From: Microglena sp. YARC
Taxonomy: Eukaryota; Chlorophyta; Chlorophyceae; Chlamydomonadales; Chlamydomonadaceae
Length of the DNA: 64,000 bases
Assembly (NCBI GenBank): GCA_022414725.1
Contig: CM039466.1
Coordinates: 39,416,763-39,480,762 of the forward strand
Direction of reading: 5' to 3'
Below the pieces are notes generated by a model. The model had not been told where the DNA came from, ran no database searches, and saw only the letters and a program-made list of their open reading frames with translations. Shown here piece after piece: positions 1 through 15,000 of this stretch (positions are counted from its first letter, which is position 1; every line of letters begins with the position of its first letter). Both the position numbers and the translations under genes were made by a program.

Positions 1-3000
1 CACCAGTTGGTTGTACAGCATCTTAAGGCTGGTTGGTTGGTTGTACAGCATGGTTGTACAGCACCAGTTGGTTGTACAGCATCTTAAGGCTGGTTGGTTG
101 GTTGTACAGCATGGTTGTACAGCACCAGTTGGTTGTACAGCATCTTAAGGCTGGTTGGTTGGTTGTACAGCATGGTTGTACAGCACCAGTTGGTTGTACA
201 GCATCTTAAGGCTGGTTGGTTGGTTGTACAGCATGGTTGTACAGCACCAGTTGGTTGTACAGCATCTTAAGGCTGGTTGGTTGGTTGTACAGCATGGTTG
301 TACAGCACCAGTTGGTTGTACAGCATCTTAAGGCTGGTTGGTTGGTTGTACAGCATGGTTGTACAGCACCAGTTGGTTGTACAGCATCTTAAGGCTGGTT
401 GGTTGGTTGTACAGCATGGTTGTACAGCACCAGTTGGTTGTACAGCATCTTAAGGCTGGTTGGTTGGTTGTACAGCATGGTTGTACAGCACCAGTTGGTT
501 GTACAGCATCTTAAGGCTGGTTGGTTGGTTGTACAGCATGGTTGTACAGCACCAGTTGGTTGTACAGCATCTTAAGGCTGGTTGGTTGGTTGTACAGCAT
601 GGTTGTACAGCACCAGTTGGTTGTACAGCATCTTAAGGCTGGTTGGTTGGTTGTACAGCATGGTTGTACAGCACCAGTTGGTTGTACAGCATCTTAAGGC
701 TGGTTGGTTGGTTGTACAGCATGGTTGTACAGCACCAGTTGGTTGTACAGCATCTTAAGGCTGGTTGGTTGGTTGTACAGCATGGTTGTACAGCACCAGT
801 TGGTTGTACAGCATCTTAAGGCTGGTTGGTTGGTTGTACAGCATGGTTGTACAGCACCAGTTGGTTGTACAGCATCTTAAGGCTGGTTGGTTGGTTGTAC
901 AGCATGGTTGTACAGCACCAGTTGGTTGTACAGCATCTTAAGGCTGGTTGGTTGGTTGTACAGCATGGTTGTACAGCACCAGTTGGTTGTACAGCATCTT
1001 AAGGCTGGTTGGTTGGTTGTACAGCATGGTTGTACAGCACCAGTTGGTTGTACAGCATCTTAAGGCTGGTTGGTTGGTTGTACAGCATGGTTGTACAGCA
1101 CCAGTTGGTTGTACAGCATCTTAAGGCTGGTTGGTTGGTTGTACAGCATGGTTGTACAGCACCAGTTGGTTGTACAGCATCTTAAGGCTGGTTGGTTGGT
1201 TGTACAGCATGGTTGTACAGCACCAGTTGGTTGTACAGCATCTTAAGGCTGGTTGGTTGGTTGTACAGCATGGTTGTACAGCACCAGTTGGTTGTACAGC
1301 ATCTTAAGGCTGGTTGGTTGGTTGTACAGCATGGTTGTACAGCACCAGTTGGTTGTACAGCATCTTAAGGCTGGTTGGTTGGTTGTACAGCATGGTTGTA
1401 CAGCACCAGTTGGTTGTACAGCATCTTAAGGCTGGTTGGTTGGTTGTACAGCATGGTTGTACAGCACCAGTTGGTTGTACAGCATCTTAAGGCTGGTTGG
1501 TTGGTTGTACAGCATGGTTGTACAGCACCAGTTGGTTGTACAGCATCTTAAGGCTGGTTGGTTGGTTGTACAGCATGGTTGTACAGCACCAGTTGGTTGT
1601 ACAGCATCTTAAGGCTGGTTGGTTGGTTGTACAGCATGGTTGTACAGCACCAGTTGGTTGTACAGCATCTTAAGGCTGGTTGGTTGGTTGTACAGCATGG
1701 TTGTACAGCACCAGTTGGTTGTACAGCATCTTAAGGCTGGTTGGTTGGTTGTACAGCATGGTTGTACAGCACCAGTTGGTTGTACAGCATCTTAAGGCTG
1801 GTTGGTTGGTTGTACAGCATGGTTGTACAGCACCAGTTGGTTGTACAGCATCTTAAGGCTGGTTGGTTGGTTGTACAGCATGGTTGTACAGCACCAGTTG
1901 GTTGTACAGCATCTTAAGGCTGGTTGGTTGGTTGTACAGCATGGTTGTACAGCACCAGTTGGTTGTACAGCATCTTAAGGCTGGTTGGTTGGTTGTACAG
2001 CATGGTTGTACAGCACCAGTTGGTTGTACAGCATCTTAAGGCTGGTTGGTTGGTTGTACAGCATGGTTGTACAGCACCAGTTGGTTGTACAGCATCTTAA
2101 GGCTGGTTGGTTGGTTGTACAGCATGGTTGTACAGCACCAGTTGGTTGTACAGCATCTTAAGGCTGGTTGGTTGGTTGTACAGCATGGTTGTACAGCACC
2201 AGTTGGTTGTACAGCATCTTAAGGCTGGTTGGTTGGTTGTACAGCATGGTTGTACAGCACCAGTTGGTTGTACAGCATCTTAAGGCTGGTTGGTTGGTTG
2301 TACAGCATGGTTGTACAGCACCAGTTGGTTGTACAGCATCTTAAGGCTGGTTGGTTGGTTGTACAGCATGGTTGTACAGCACCAGTTGGTTGTACAGCAT
2401 CTTAAGGCTGGTTGGTTGGTTGTACAGCATGGTTGTACAGCACCAGTTGGTTGTACAGCATCTTAAGGCTGGTTGGTTGGTTGTACAGCATGGTTGTACA
2501 GCACCAGTTGGTTGTACAGCATCTTAAGGCTGGTTGGTTGGTTGTACAGCATGGTTGTACAGCACCAGTTGGTTGTACAGCATCTTAAGGCTGGTTGGTT
2601 GGTTGTACAGCATGGTTGTACAGCACCAGTTGGTTGTACAGCATCTTAAGGCTGGTTGGTTGGTTGTACAGCATGGTTGTACAGCACCAGTTGGTTGTAC
2701 AGCATCTTAAGGCTGGTTGGTTGGTTGTACAGCATGGTTGTACAGCACCAGTTGGTTGTACAGCATCTTAAGGCTGGTTGGTTGGTTGTACAGCATGGTT
2801 GTACAGCACCAGTTGGTTGTACAGCATCTTAAGGCTGGTTGGTTGGTTGTACAGCATGGTTGTACAGCACCAGTTGGTTGTACAGCATCTTAAGGCTGGT
2901 TGGTTGGTTGTACAGCATGGTTGTACAGCACCAGTTGGTTGTACAGCATCTTAAGGCTGGTTGGTTGGTTGTACAGCATGGTTGTACAGCACCAGTTGGT

Positions 3001-6000
3001 TGTACAGCATCTTAAGGCTGGTTGGTTGGTTGTACAGCATGGTTGTACAGCACCAGTTGGTTGTACAGCATCTTAAGGCTGGTTGGTTGGTTGTACAGCA
3101 TGGTTGTACAGCACCAGTTGGTTGTACAGCATCTTAAGGCTGGTTGGTTGGTTGTACAGCATGGTTGTACAGCACCAGTTGGTTGTACAGCATCTTAAGG
3201 CTGGTTGGTTGGTTGTACAGCATGGTTGTACAGCACCAGTTGGTTGTACAGCATCTTAAGGCTGGTTGGTTGGTTGTACAGCATGGTTGTACAGCACCAG
3301 TTGGTTGTACAGCATCTTAAGGCTGGTTGGTTGGTTGTACAGCATGGTTGTACAGCACCAGTTGGTTGTACAGCATCTTAAGGCTGGTTGGTTGGTTGTA
3401 CAGCATGGTTGTACAGCACCAGTTGGTTGTACAGCATCTTAAGGCTGGTTGGTTGGTTGTACAGCATGGTTGTACAGCACCAGTTGGTTGTACAGCATCT
3501 TAAGGCTGGTTGGTTGGTTGTACAGCATGGTTGTACAGCACCAGTTGGTTGTACAGCATCTTAAGGCTGGTTGGTTGGTTGTACAGCATGGTTGTACAGC
3601 ACCAGTTGGTTGTACAGCATCTTAAGGCTGGTTGGTTGGTTGTACAGCATGGTTGTACAGCACCAGTTGGTTGTACAGCATCTTAAGGCTGGTTGGTTGG
3701 TTGTACAGCATGGTTGTACAGCACCAGTTGGTTGTACAGCATCTTAAGGCTGGTTGGTTGGTTGTACAGCATGGTTGTACAGCACCAGTTGGTTGTACAG
3801 CATCTTAAGGCTGGTTGGTTGGTTGTACAGCATGGTTGTACAGCACCAGTTGGTTGTACAGCATCTTAAGGCTGGTTGGTTGGTTGTACAGCATGGTTGT
3901 ACAGCACCAGTTGGTTGTACAGCATCTTAAGGCTGGTTGGTTGGTTGTACAGCATGGTTGTACAGCACCAGTTGGTTGTACAGCATCTTAAGGCTGGTTG
4001 GTTGGTTGTACAGCATGGTTGTACAGCACCAGTTGGTTGTACAGCATCTTAAGGCTGGTTGGTTGGTTGTACAGCATGGTTGTACAGCACCAGTTGGTTG
4101 TACAGCATCTTAAGGCTGGTTGGTTGGTTGTACAGCATGGTTGTACAGCACCAGTTGGTTGTACAGCATCTTAAGGCTGGTTGGTTGGTTGTACAGCATG
4201 GTTGTACAGCACCAGTTGGTTGTACAGCATCTTAAGGCTGGTTGGTTGGTTGTACAGCATGGTTGTACAGCACCAGTTGGTTGTACAGCATCTTAAGGCT
4301 GGTTGGTTGGTTGTACAGCATGGTTGTACAGCACCAGTTGGTTGTACAGCATCTTAAGGCTGGTTGGTTGGTTGTACAGCATGGTTGTACAGCACCAGTT
4401 GGTTGTACAGCATCTTAAGGCTGGTTGGTTGGTTGTACAGCATGGTTGTACAGCACCAGTTGGTTGTACAGCATCTTAAGGCTGGTTGGTTGGTTGTACA
4501 GCATGGTTGTACAGCACCAGTTGGTTGTACAGCATCTTAAGGCTGGTTGGTTGGTTGTACAGCATGGTTGTACAGCACCAGTTGGTTGTACAGCATCTTA
4601 AGGCTGGTTGGTTGGTTGTACAGCATGGTTGTACAGCACCAGTTGGTTGTACAGCATCTTAAGGCTGGTTGGTTGGTTGTACAGCATGGTTGTACAGCAC
4701 CAGTTGGTTGTACAGCATCTTAAGGCTGGTTGGTTGGTTGTACAGCATGGTTGTACAGCACCAGTTGGTTGTACAGCATCTTAAGGCTGGTTGGTTGGTT
4801 GTACAGCATGGTTGTACAGCACCAGTTGGTTGTACAGCATCTTAAGGCTGGTTGGTTGGTTGTACAGCATGGTTGTACAGCACCAGTTGGTTGTACAGCA
4901 TCTTAAGGCTGGTTGGTTGGTTGTACAGCATGGTTGTACAGCACCAGTTGGTTGTACAGCATCTTAAGGCTGGTTGGTTGGTTGTACAGCATGGTTGTAC
5001 AGCACCAGTTGGTTGTACAGCATCTTAAGGCTGGTTGGTTGGTTGTACAGCATGGTTGTACAGCACCAGTTGGTTGTACAGCATCTTAAGGCTGGTTGGT
5101 TGGTTGTACAGCATGGTTGTACAGCACCAGTTGGTTGTACAGCATCTTAAGGCTGGTTGGTTGGTTGTACAGCATGGTTGTACAGCACCAGTTGGTTGTA
5201 CAGCATCTTAAGGCTGGTTGGTTGGTTGTACAGCATGGTTGTACAGCACCAGTTGGTTGTACAGCATCTTAAGGCTGGTTGGTTGGTTGTACAGCATGGT
5301 TGTACAGCACCAGTTGGTTGTACAGCATCTTAAGGCTGGTTGGTTGGTTGTACAGCATGGTTGTACAGCACCAGTTGGTTGTACAGCATCTTAAGGCTGG
5401 TTGGTTGGTTGTACAGCATGGTTGTACAGCACCAGTTGGTTGTACAGCATCTTAAGGCTGGTTGGTTGGTTGTACAGCATGGTTGTACAGCACCAGTTGG
5501 TTGTACAGCATCTTAAGGCTGGTTGGTTGGTTGTACAGCATGGTTGTACAGCACCAGTTGGTTGTACAGCATCTTAAGGCTGGTTGGTTGGTTGTACAGC
5601 ATGGTTGTACAGCACCAGTTGGTTGTACAGCATCTTAAGGCTGGTTGGTTGGTTGTACAGCATGGTTGTACAGCACCAGTTGGTTGTACAGCATCTTAAG
5701 GCTGGTTGGTTGGTTGTACAGCATGGTTGTACAGCACCAGTTGGTTGTACAGCATCTTAAGGCTGGTTGGTTGGTTGTACAGCATGGTTGTACAGCACCA
5801 GTTGGTTGTACAGCATCTTAAGGCTGGTTGGTTGGTTGTACAGCATGGTTGTACAGCACCAGTTGGTTGTACAGCATCTTAAGGCTGGTTGGTTGGTTGT
5901 ACAGCATGGTTGTACAGCACCAGTTGGTTGTACAGCATCTTAAGGCTGGTTGGTTGGTTGTACAGCATGGTTGTACAGCACCAGTTGGTTGTACAGCATC

Positions 6001-9000
6001 TTAAGGCTGGTTGGTTGGTTGTACAGCATGGTTGTACAGCACCAGTTGGTTGTACAGCATCTTAAGGCTGGTTGGTTGGTTGTACAGCATGGTTGTACAG
6101 CACCAGTTGGTTGTACAGCATCTTAAGGCTGGTTGGTTGGTTGTACAGCATGGTTGTACAGCACCAGTTGGTTGTACAGCATCTTAAGGCTGGTTGGTTG
6201 GTTGTACAGCATGGTTGTACAGCACCAGTTGGTTGTACAGCATCTTAAGGCTGGTTGGTTGGTTGTACAGCATGGTTGTACAGCACCAGTTGGTTGTACA
6301 GCATCTTAAGGCTGGTTGGTTGGTTGTACAGCATGGTTGTACAGCACCAGTTGGTTGTACAGCATCTTAAGGCTGGTTGGTTGGTTGTACAGCATGGTTG
6401 TACAGCACCAGTTGGTTGTACAGCATCTTAAGGCTGGTTGGTTGGTTGTACAGCATGGTTGTACAGCACCAGTTGGTTGTACAGCATCTTAAGGCTGGTT
6501 GGTTGGTTGTACAGCATGGTTGTACAGCACCAGTTGGTTGTACAGCATCTTAAGGCTGGTTGGTTGGTTGTACAGCATGGTTGTACAGCACCAGTTGGTT
6601 GTACAGCATCTTAAGGCTGGTTGGTTGGTTGTACAGCATGGTTGTACAGCACCAGTTGGTTGTACAGCATCTTAAGGCTGGTTGGTTGGTTGTACAGCAT
6701 GGTTGTACAGCACCAGTTGGTTGTACAGCATCTTAAGGCTGGTTGGTTGGTTGTACAGCATGGTTGTACAGCACCAGTTGGTTGTACAGCATCTTAAGGC
6801 TGGTTGGTTGGTTGTACAGCATGGTTGTACAGCACCAGTTGGTTGTACAGCATCTTAAGGCTGGTTGGTTGGTTGTACAGCATGGTTGTACAGCACCAGT
6901 TGGTTGTACAGCATCTTAAGGCTGGTTGGTTGGTTGTACAGCATGGTTGTACAGCACCAGTTGGTTGTACAGCATCTTAAGGCTGGTTGGTTGGTTGTAC
7001 AGCATGGTTGTACAGCACCAGTTGGTTGTACAGCATCTTAAGGCTGGTTGGTTGGTTGTACAGCATGGTTGTACAGCACCAGTTGGTTGTACAGCATCTT
7101 AAGGCTGGTTGGTTGGTTGTACAGCATGGTTGTACAGCACCAGTTGGTTGTACAGCATCTTAAGGCTGGTTGGTTGGTTGTACAGCATGGTTGTACAGCA
7201 CCAGTTGGTTGTACAGCATCTTAAGGCTGGTTGGTTGGTTGTACAGCATGGTTGTACAGCACCAGTTGGTTGTACAGCATCTTAAGGCTGGTTGGTTGGT
7301 TGTACAGCATGGTTGTACAGCACCAGTTGGTTGTACAGCATCTTAAGGCTGGTTGGTTGGTTGTACAGCATGGTTGTACAGCACCAGTTGGTTGTACAGC
7401 ATCTTAAGGCTGGTTGGTTGGTTGTACAGCATGGTTGTACAGCACCAGTTGGTTGTACAGCATCTTAAGGCTGGTTGGTTGGTTGTACAGCATGGTTGTA
7501 CAGCACCAGTTGGTTGTACAGCATCTTAAGGCTGGTTGGTTGGTTGTACAGCATGGTTGTACAGCACCAGTTGGTTGTACAGCATCTTAAGGCTGGTTGG
7601 TTGGTTGTACAGCATGGTTGTACAGCACCAGTTGGTTGTACAGCATCTTAAGGCTGGTTGGTTGGTTGTACAGCATGGTTGTACAGCACCAGTTGGTTGT
7701 ACAGCATCTTAAGGCTGGTTGGTTGGTTGTACAGCATGGTTGTACAGCACCAGTTGGTTGTACAGCATCTTAAGGCTGGTTGGTTGGTTGTACAGCATGG
7801 TTGTACAGCACCAGTTGGTTGTACAGCATCTTAAGGCTGGTTGGTTGGTTGTACAGCATGGTTGTACAGCACCAGTTGGTTGTACAGCATCTTAAGGCTG
7901 GTTGGTTGGTTGTACAGCATGGTTGTACAGCACCAGTTGGTTGTACAGCATCTTAAGGCTGGTTGGTTGGTTGTACAGCATGGTTGTACAGCACCAGTTG
8001 GTTGTACAGCATCTTAAGGCTGGTTGGTTGGTTGTACAGCATGGTTGTACAGCACCAGTTGGTTGTACAGCATCTTAAGGCTGGTTGGTTGGTTGTACAG
8101 CATGGTTGTACAGCACCAGTTGGTTGTACAGCATCTTAAGGCTGGTTGGTTGGTTGTACAGCATGGTTGTACAGCACCAGTTGGTTGTACAGCATCTTAA
8201 GGCTGGTTGGTTGGTTGTACAGCATGGTTGTACAGCACCAGTTGGTTGTACAGCATCTTAAGGCTGGTTGGTTGGTTGTACAGCATGGTTGTACAGCACC
8301 AGTTGGTTGTACAGCATCTTAAGGCTGGTTGGTTGGTTGTACAGCATGGTTGTACAGCACCAGTTGGTTGTACAGCATCTTAAGGCTGGTTGGTTGGTTG
8401 TACAGCATGGTTGTACAGCACCAGTTGGTTGTACAGCATCTTAAGGCTGGTTGGTTGGTTGTACAGCATGGTTGTACAGCACCAGTTGGTTGTACAGCAT
8501 CTTAAGGCTGGTTGGTTGGTTGTACAGCATGGTTGTACAGCACCAGTTGGTTGTACAGCATCTTAAGGCTGGTTGGTTGGTTGTACAGCATGGTTGTACA
8601 GCACCAGTTGGTTGTACAGCATCTTAAGGCTGGTTGGTTGGTTGTACAGCATGGTTGTACAGCACCAGTTGGTTGTACAGCATCTTAAGGCTGGTTGGTT
8701 GGTTGTACAGCATGGTTGTACAGCACCAGTTGGTTGTACAGCATCTTAAGGCTGGTTGGTTGGTTGTACAGCATGGTTGTACAGCACCAGTTGGTTGTAC
8801 AGCATCTTAAGGCTGGTTGGTTGGTTGTACAGCATGGTTGTACAGCACCAGTTGGTTGTACAGCATCTTAAGGCTGGTTGGTTGGTTGTACAGCATGGTT
8901 GTACAGCACCAGTTGGTTGTACAGCATCTTAAGGCTGGTTGGTTGGTTGTACAGCATGGTTGTACAGCACCAGTTGGTTGTACAGCATCTTAAGGCTGGT

Positions 9001-12000
9001 TGGTTGGTTGTACAGCATGGTTGTACAGCACCAGTTGGTTGTACAGCATCTTAAGGCTGGTTGGTTGGTTGTACAGCATGGTTGTACAGCACCAGTTGGT
9101 TGTACAGCATCTTAAGGCTGGTTGGTTGGTTGTACAGCATGGTTGTACAGCACCAGTTGGTTGTACAGCATCTTAAGGCTGGTTGGTTGGTTGTACAGCA
9201 TGGTTGTACAGCACCAGTTGGTTGTACAGCATCTTAAGGCTGGTTGGTTGGTTGTACAGCATGGTTGTACAGCACCAGTTGGTTGTACAGCATCTTAAGG
9301 CTGGTTGGTTGGTTGTACAGCATGGTTGTACAGCACCAGTTGGTTGTACAGCATCTTAAGGCTGGTTGGTTGGTTGTACAGCATGGTTGTACAGCACCAG
9401 TTGGTTGTACAGCATCTTAAGGCTGGTTGGTTGGTTGTACAGCATGGTTGTACAGCACCAGTTGGTTGTACAGCATCTTAAGGCTGGTTGGTTGGTTGTA
9501 CAGCATGGTTGTACAGCACCAGTTGGTTGTACAGCATCTTAAGGCTGGTTGGTTGGTTGTACAGCATGGTTGTACAGCACCAGTTGGTTGTACAGCATCT
9601 TAAGGCTGGTTGGTTGGTTGTACAGCATGGTTGTACAGCACCAGTTGGTTGTACAGCATCTTAAGGCTGGTTGGTTGGTTGTACAGCATGGTTGTACAGC
9701 ACCAGTTGGTTGTACAGCATCTTAAGGCTGGTTGGTTGGTTGTACAGCATGGTTGTACAGCACCAGTTGGTTGTACAGCATCTTAAGGCTGGTTGGTTGG
9801 TTGTACAGCATGGTTGTACAGCACCAGTTGGTTGTACAGCATCTTAAGGCTGGTTGGTTGGTTGTACAGCATGGTTGTACAGCACCAGTTGGTTGTACAG
9901 CATCTTAAGGCTGGTTGGTTGGTTGTACAGCATGGTTGTACAGCACCAGTTGGTTGTACAGCATCTTAAGGCTGGTTGGTTGGTTGTACAGCATGGTTGT
10001 ACAGCACCAGTTGGTTGTACAGCATCTTAAGGCTGGTTGGTTGGTTGTACAGCATGGTTGTACAGCACCAGTTGGTTGTACAGCATCTTAAGGCTGGTTG
10101 GTTGGTTGTACAGCATGGTTGTACAGCACCAGTTGGTTGTACAGCATCTTAAGGCTGGTTGGTTGGTTGTACAGCATGGTTGTACAGCACCAGTTGGTTG
10201 TACAGCATCTTAAGGCTGGTTGGTTGGTTGTACAGCATGGTTGTACAGCACCAGTTGGTTGTACAGCATCTTAAGGCTGGTTGGTTGGTTGTACAGCATG
10301 GTTGTACAGCACCAGTTGGTTGTACAGCATCTTAAGGCTGGTTGGTTGGTTGTACAGCATGGTTGTACAGCACCAGTTGGTTGTACAGCATCTTAAGGCT
10401 GGTTGGTTGGTTGTACAGCATGGTTGTACAGCACCAGTTGGTTGTACAGCATCTTAAGGCTGGTTGGTTGGTTGTACAGCATGGTTGTACAGCACCAGTT
10501 GGTTGTACAGCATCTTAAGGCTGGTTGGTTGGTTGTACAGCATGGTTGTACAGCACCAGTTGGTTGTACAGCATCTTAAGGCTGGTTGGTTGGTTGTACA
10601 GCATGGTTGTACAGCACCAGTTGGTTGTACAGCATCTTAAGGCTGGTTGGTTGGTTGTACAGCATGGTTGTACAGCACCAGTTGGTTGTACAGCATCTTA
10701 AGGCTGGTTGGTTGGTTGTACAGCATGGTTGTACAGCACCAGTTGGTTGTACAGCATCTTAAGGCTGGTTGGTTGGTTGTACAGCATGGTTGTACAGCAC
10801 CAGTTGGTTGTACAGCATCTTAAGGCTGGTTGGTTGGTTGTACAGCATGGTTGTACAGCACCAGTTGGTTGTACAGCATCTTAAGGCTGGTTGGTTGGTT
10901 GTACAGCATGGTTGTACAGCACCAGTTGGTTGTACAGCATCTTAAGGCTGGTTGGTTGGTTGTACAGCATGGTTGTACAGCACCAGTTGGTTGTACAGCA
11001 TCTTAAGGCTGGTTGGTTGGTTGTACAGCATGGTTGTACAGCACCAGTTGGTTGTACAGCATCTTAAGGCTGGTTGGTTGGTTGTACAGCATGGTTGTAC
11101 AGCACCAGTTGGTTGTACAGCATCTTAAGGCTGGTTGGTTGGTTGTACAGCATGGTTGTACAGCACCAGTTGGTTGTACAGCATCTTAAGGCTGGTTGGT
11201 TGGTTGTACAGCATGGTTGTACAGCACCAGTTGGTTGTACAGCATCTTAAGGCTGGTTGGTTGGTTGTACAGCATGGTTGTACAGCACCAGTTGGTTGTA
11301 CAGCATCTTAAGGCTGGTTGGTTGGTTGTACAGCATGGTTGTACAGCACCAGTTGGTTGTACAGCATCTTAAGGCTGGTTGGTTGGTTGTACAGCATGGT
11401 TGTACAGCACCAGTTGGTTGTACAGCATCTTAAGGCTGGTTGGTTGGTTGTACAGCATGGTTGTACAGCACCAGTTGGTTGTACAGCATCTTAAGGCTGG
11501 TTGGTTGGTTGTACAGCATGGTTGTACAGCACCAGTTGGTTGTACAGCATCTTAAGGCTGGTTGGTTGGTTGTACAGCATGGTTGTACAGCACCAGTTGG
11601 TTGTACAGCATCTTAAGGCTGGTTGGTTGGTTGTACAGCATGGTTGTACAGCACCAGTTGGTTGTACAGCATCTTAAGGCTGGTTGGTTGGTTGTACAGC
11701 ATGGTTGTACAGCACCAGTTGGTTGTACAGCATCTTAAGGCTGGTTGGTTGGTTGTACAGCATGGTTGTACAGCACCAGTTGGTTGTACAGCATCTTAAG
11801 GCTGGTTGGTTGGTTGTACAGCATGGTTGTACAGCACCAGTTGGTTGTACAGCATCTTAAGGCTGGTTGGTTGGTTGTACAGCATGGTTGTACAGCACCA
11901 GTTGGTTGTACAGCATCTTAAGGCTGGTTGGTTGGTTGTACAGCATGGTTGTACAGCACCAGTTGGTTGTACAGCATCTTAAGGCTGGTTGGTTGGTTGT

Positions 12001-15000
12001 ACAGCATGGTTGTACAGCACCAGTTGGTTGTACAGCATCTTAAGGCTGGTTGGTTGGTTGTACAGCATGGTTGTACAGCACCAGTTGGTTGTACAGCATC
12101 TTAAGGCTGGTTGGTTGGTTGTACAGCATGGTTGTACAGCACCAGTTGGTTGTACAGCATCTTAAGGCTGGTTGGTTGGTTGTACAGCATGGTTGTACAG
12201 CACCAGTTGGTTGTACAGCATCTTAAGGCTGGTTGGTTGGTTGTACAGCATGGTTGTACAGCACCAGTTGGTTGTACAGCATCTTAAGGCTGGTTGGTTG
12301 GTTGTACAGCATGGTTGTACAGCACCAGTTGGTTGTACAGCATCTTAAGGCTGGTTGGTTGGTTGTACAGCATGGTTGTACAGCACCAGTTGGTTGTACA
12401 GCATCTTAAGGCTGGTTGGTTGGTTGTACAGCATGGTTGTACAGCACCAGTTGGTTGTACAGCATCTTAAGGCTGGTTGGTTGGTTGTACAGCATGGTTG
12501 TACAGCACCAGTTGGTTGTACAGCATCTTAAGGCTGGTTGGTTGGTTGTACAGCATGGTTGTACAGCACCAGTTGGTTGTACAGCATCTTAAGGCTGGTT
12601 GGTTGGTTGTACAGCATGGTTGTACAGCACCAGTTGGTTGTACAGCATCTTAAGGCTGGTTGGTTGGTTGTACAGCATGGTTGTACAGCACCAGTTGGTT
12701 GTACAGCATCTTAAGGCTGGTTGGTTGGTTGTACAGCATGGTTGTACAGCACCAGTTGGTTGTACAGCATCTTAAGGCTGGTTGGTTGGTTGTACAGCAT
12801 GGTTGTACAGCACCAGTTGGTTGTACAGCATCTTAAGGCTGGTTGGTTGGTTGTACAGCATGGTTGTACAGCACCAGTTGGTTGTACAGCATCTTAAGGC
12901 TGGTTGGTTGGTTGTACAGCATGGTTGTACAGCACCAGTTGGTTGTACAGCATCTTAAGGCTGGTTGGTTGGTTGTACAGCATGGTTGTACAGCACCAGT
13001 TGGTTGTACAGCATCTTAAGGCTGGTTGGTTGGTTGTACAGCATGGTTGTACAGCACCAGTTGGTTGTACAGCATCTTAAGGCTGGTTGGTTGGTTGTAC
13101 AGCATGGTTGTACAGCACCAGTTGGTTGTACAGCATCTTAAGGCTGGTTGGTTGGTTGTACAGCATGGTTGTACAGCACCAGTTGGTTGTACAGCATCTT
13201 AAGGCTGGTTGGTTGGTTGTACAGCATGGTTGTACAGCACCAGTTGGTTGTACAGCATCTTAAGGCTGGTTGGTTGGTTGTACAGCATGGTTGTACAGCA
13301 CCAGTTGGTTGTACAGCATCTTAAGGCTGGTTGGTTGGTTGTACAGCATGGTTGTACAGCACCAGTTGGTTGTACAGCATCTTAAGGCTGGTTGGTTGGT
13401 TGTACAGCATGGTTGTACAGCACCAGTTGGTTGTACAGCATCTTAAGGCTGGTTGGTTGGTTGTACAGCATGGTTGTACAGCACCAGTTGGTTGTACAGC
13501 ATCTTAAGGCTGGTTGGTTGGTTGTACAGCATGGTTGTACAGCACCAGTTGGTTGTACAGCATCTTAAGGCTGGTTGGTTGGTTGTACAGCATGGTTGTA
13601 CAGCACCAGTTGGTTGTACAGCATCTTAAGGCTGGTTGGTTGGTTGTACAGCATGGTTGTACAGCACCAGTTGGTTGTACAGCATCTTAAGGCTGGTTGG
13701 TTGGTTGTACAGCATGGTTGTACAGCACCAGTTGGTTGTACAGCATCTTAAGGCTGGTTGGTTGGTTGTACAGCATGGTTGTACAGCACCAGTTGGTTGT
13801 ACAGCATCTTAAGGCTGGTTGGTTGGTTGTACAGCATGGTTGTACAGCACCAGTTGGTTGTACAGCATCTTAAGGCTGGTTGGTTGGTTGTACAGCATGG
13901 TTGTACAGCACCAGTTGGTTGTACAGCATCTTAAGGCTGGTTGGTTGGTTGTACAGCATGGTTGTACAGCACCAGTTGGTTGTACAGCATCTTAAGGCTG
14001 GTTGGTTGGTTGTACAGCATGGTTGTACAGCACCAGTTGGTTGTACAGCATCTTAAGGCTGGTTGGTTGGTTGTACAGCATGGTTGTACAGCACCAGTTG
14101 GTTGTACAGCATCTTAAGGCTGGTTGGTTGGTTGTACAGCATGGTTGTACAGCACCAGTTGGTTGTACAGCATCTTAAGGCTGGTTGGTTGGTTGTACAG
14201 CATGGTTGTACAGCACCAGTTGGTTGTACAGCATCTTAAGGCTGGTTGGTTGGTTGTACAGCATGGTTGTACAGCACCAGTTGGTTGTACAGCATCTTAA
14301 GGCTGGTTGGTTGGTTGTACAGCATGGTTGTACAGCACCAGTTGGTTGTACAGCATCTTAAGGCTGGTTGGTTGGTTGTACAGCATGGTTGTACAGCACC
14401 AGTTGGTTGTACAGCATCTTAAGGCTGGTTGGTTGGTTGTACAGCATGGTTGTACAGCACCAGTTGGTTGTACAGCATCTTAAGGCTGGTTGGTTGGTTG
14501 TACAGCATGGTTGTACAGCACCAGTTGGTTGTACAGCATCTTAAGGCTGGTTGGTTGGTTGTACAGCATGGTTGTACAGCACCAGTTGGTTGTACAGCAT
14601 CTTAAGGCTGGTTGGTTGGTTGTACAGCATGGTTGTACAGCACCAGTTGGTTGTACAGCATCTTAAGGCTGGTTGGTTGGTTGTACAGCATGGTTGTACA
14701 GCACCAGTTGGTTGTACAGCATCTTAAGGCTGGTTGGTTGGTTGTACAGCATGGTTGTACAGCACCAGTTGGTTGTACAGCATCTTAAGGCTGGTTGGTT
14801 GGTTGTACAGCATGGTTGTACAGCACCAGTTGGTTGTACAGCATCTTAAGGCTGGTTGGTTGGTTGTACAGCATGGTTGTACAGCACCAGTTGGTTGTAC
14901 AGCATCTTAAGGCTGGTTGGTTGGTTGTACAGCATGGTTGTACAGCACCAGTTGGTTGTACAGCATCTTAAGGCTGGTTGGTTGGTTGTACAGCATGGTT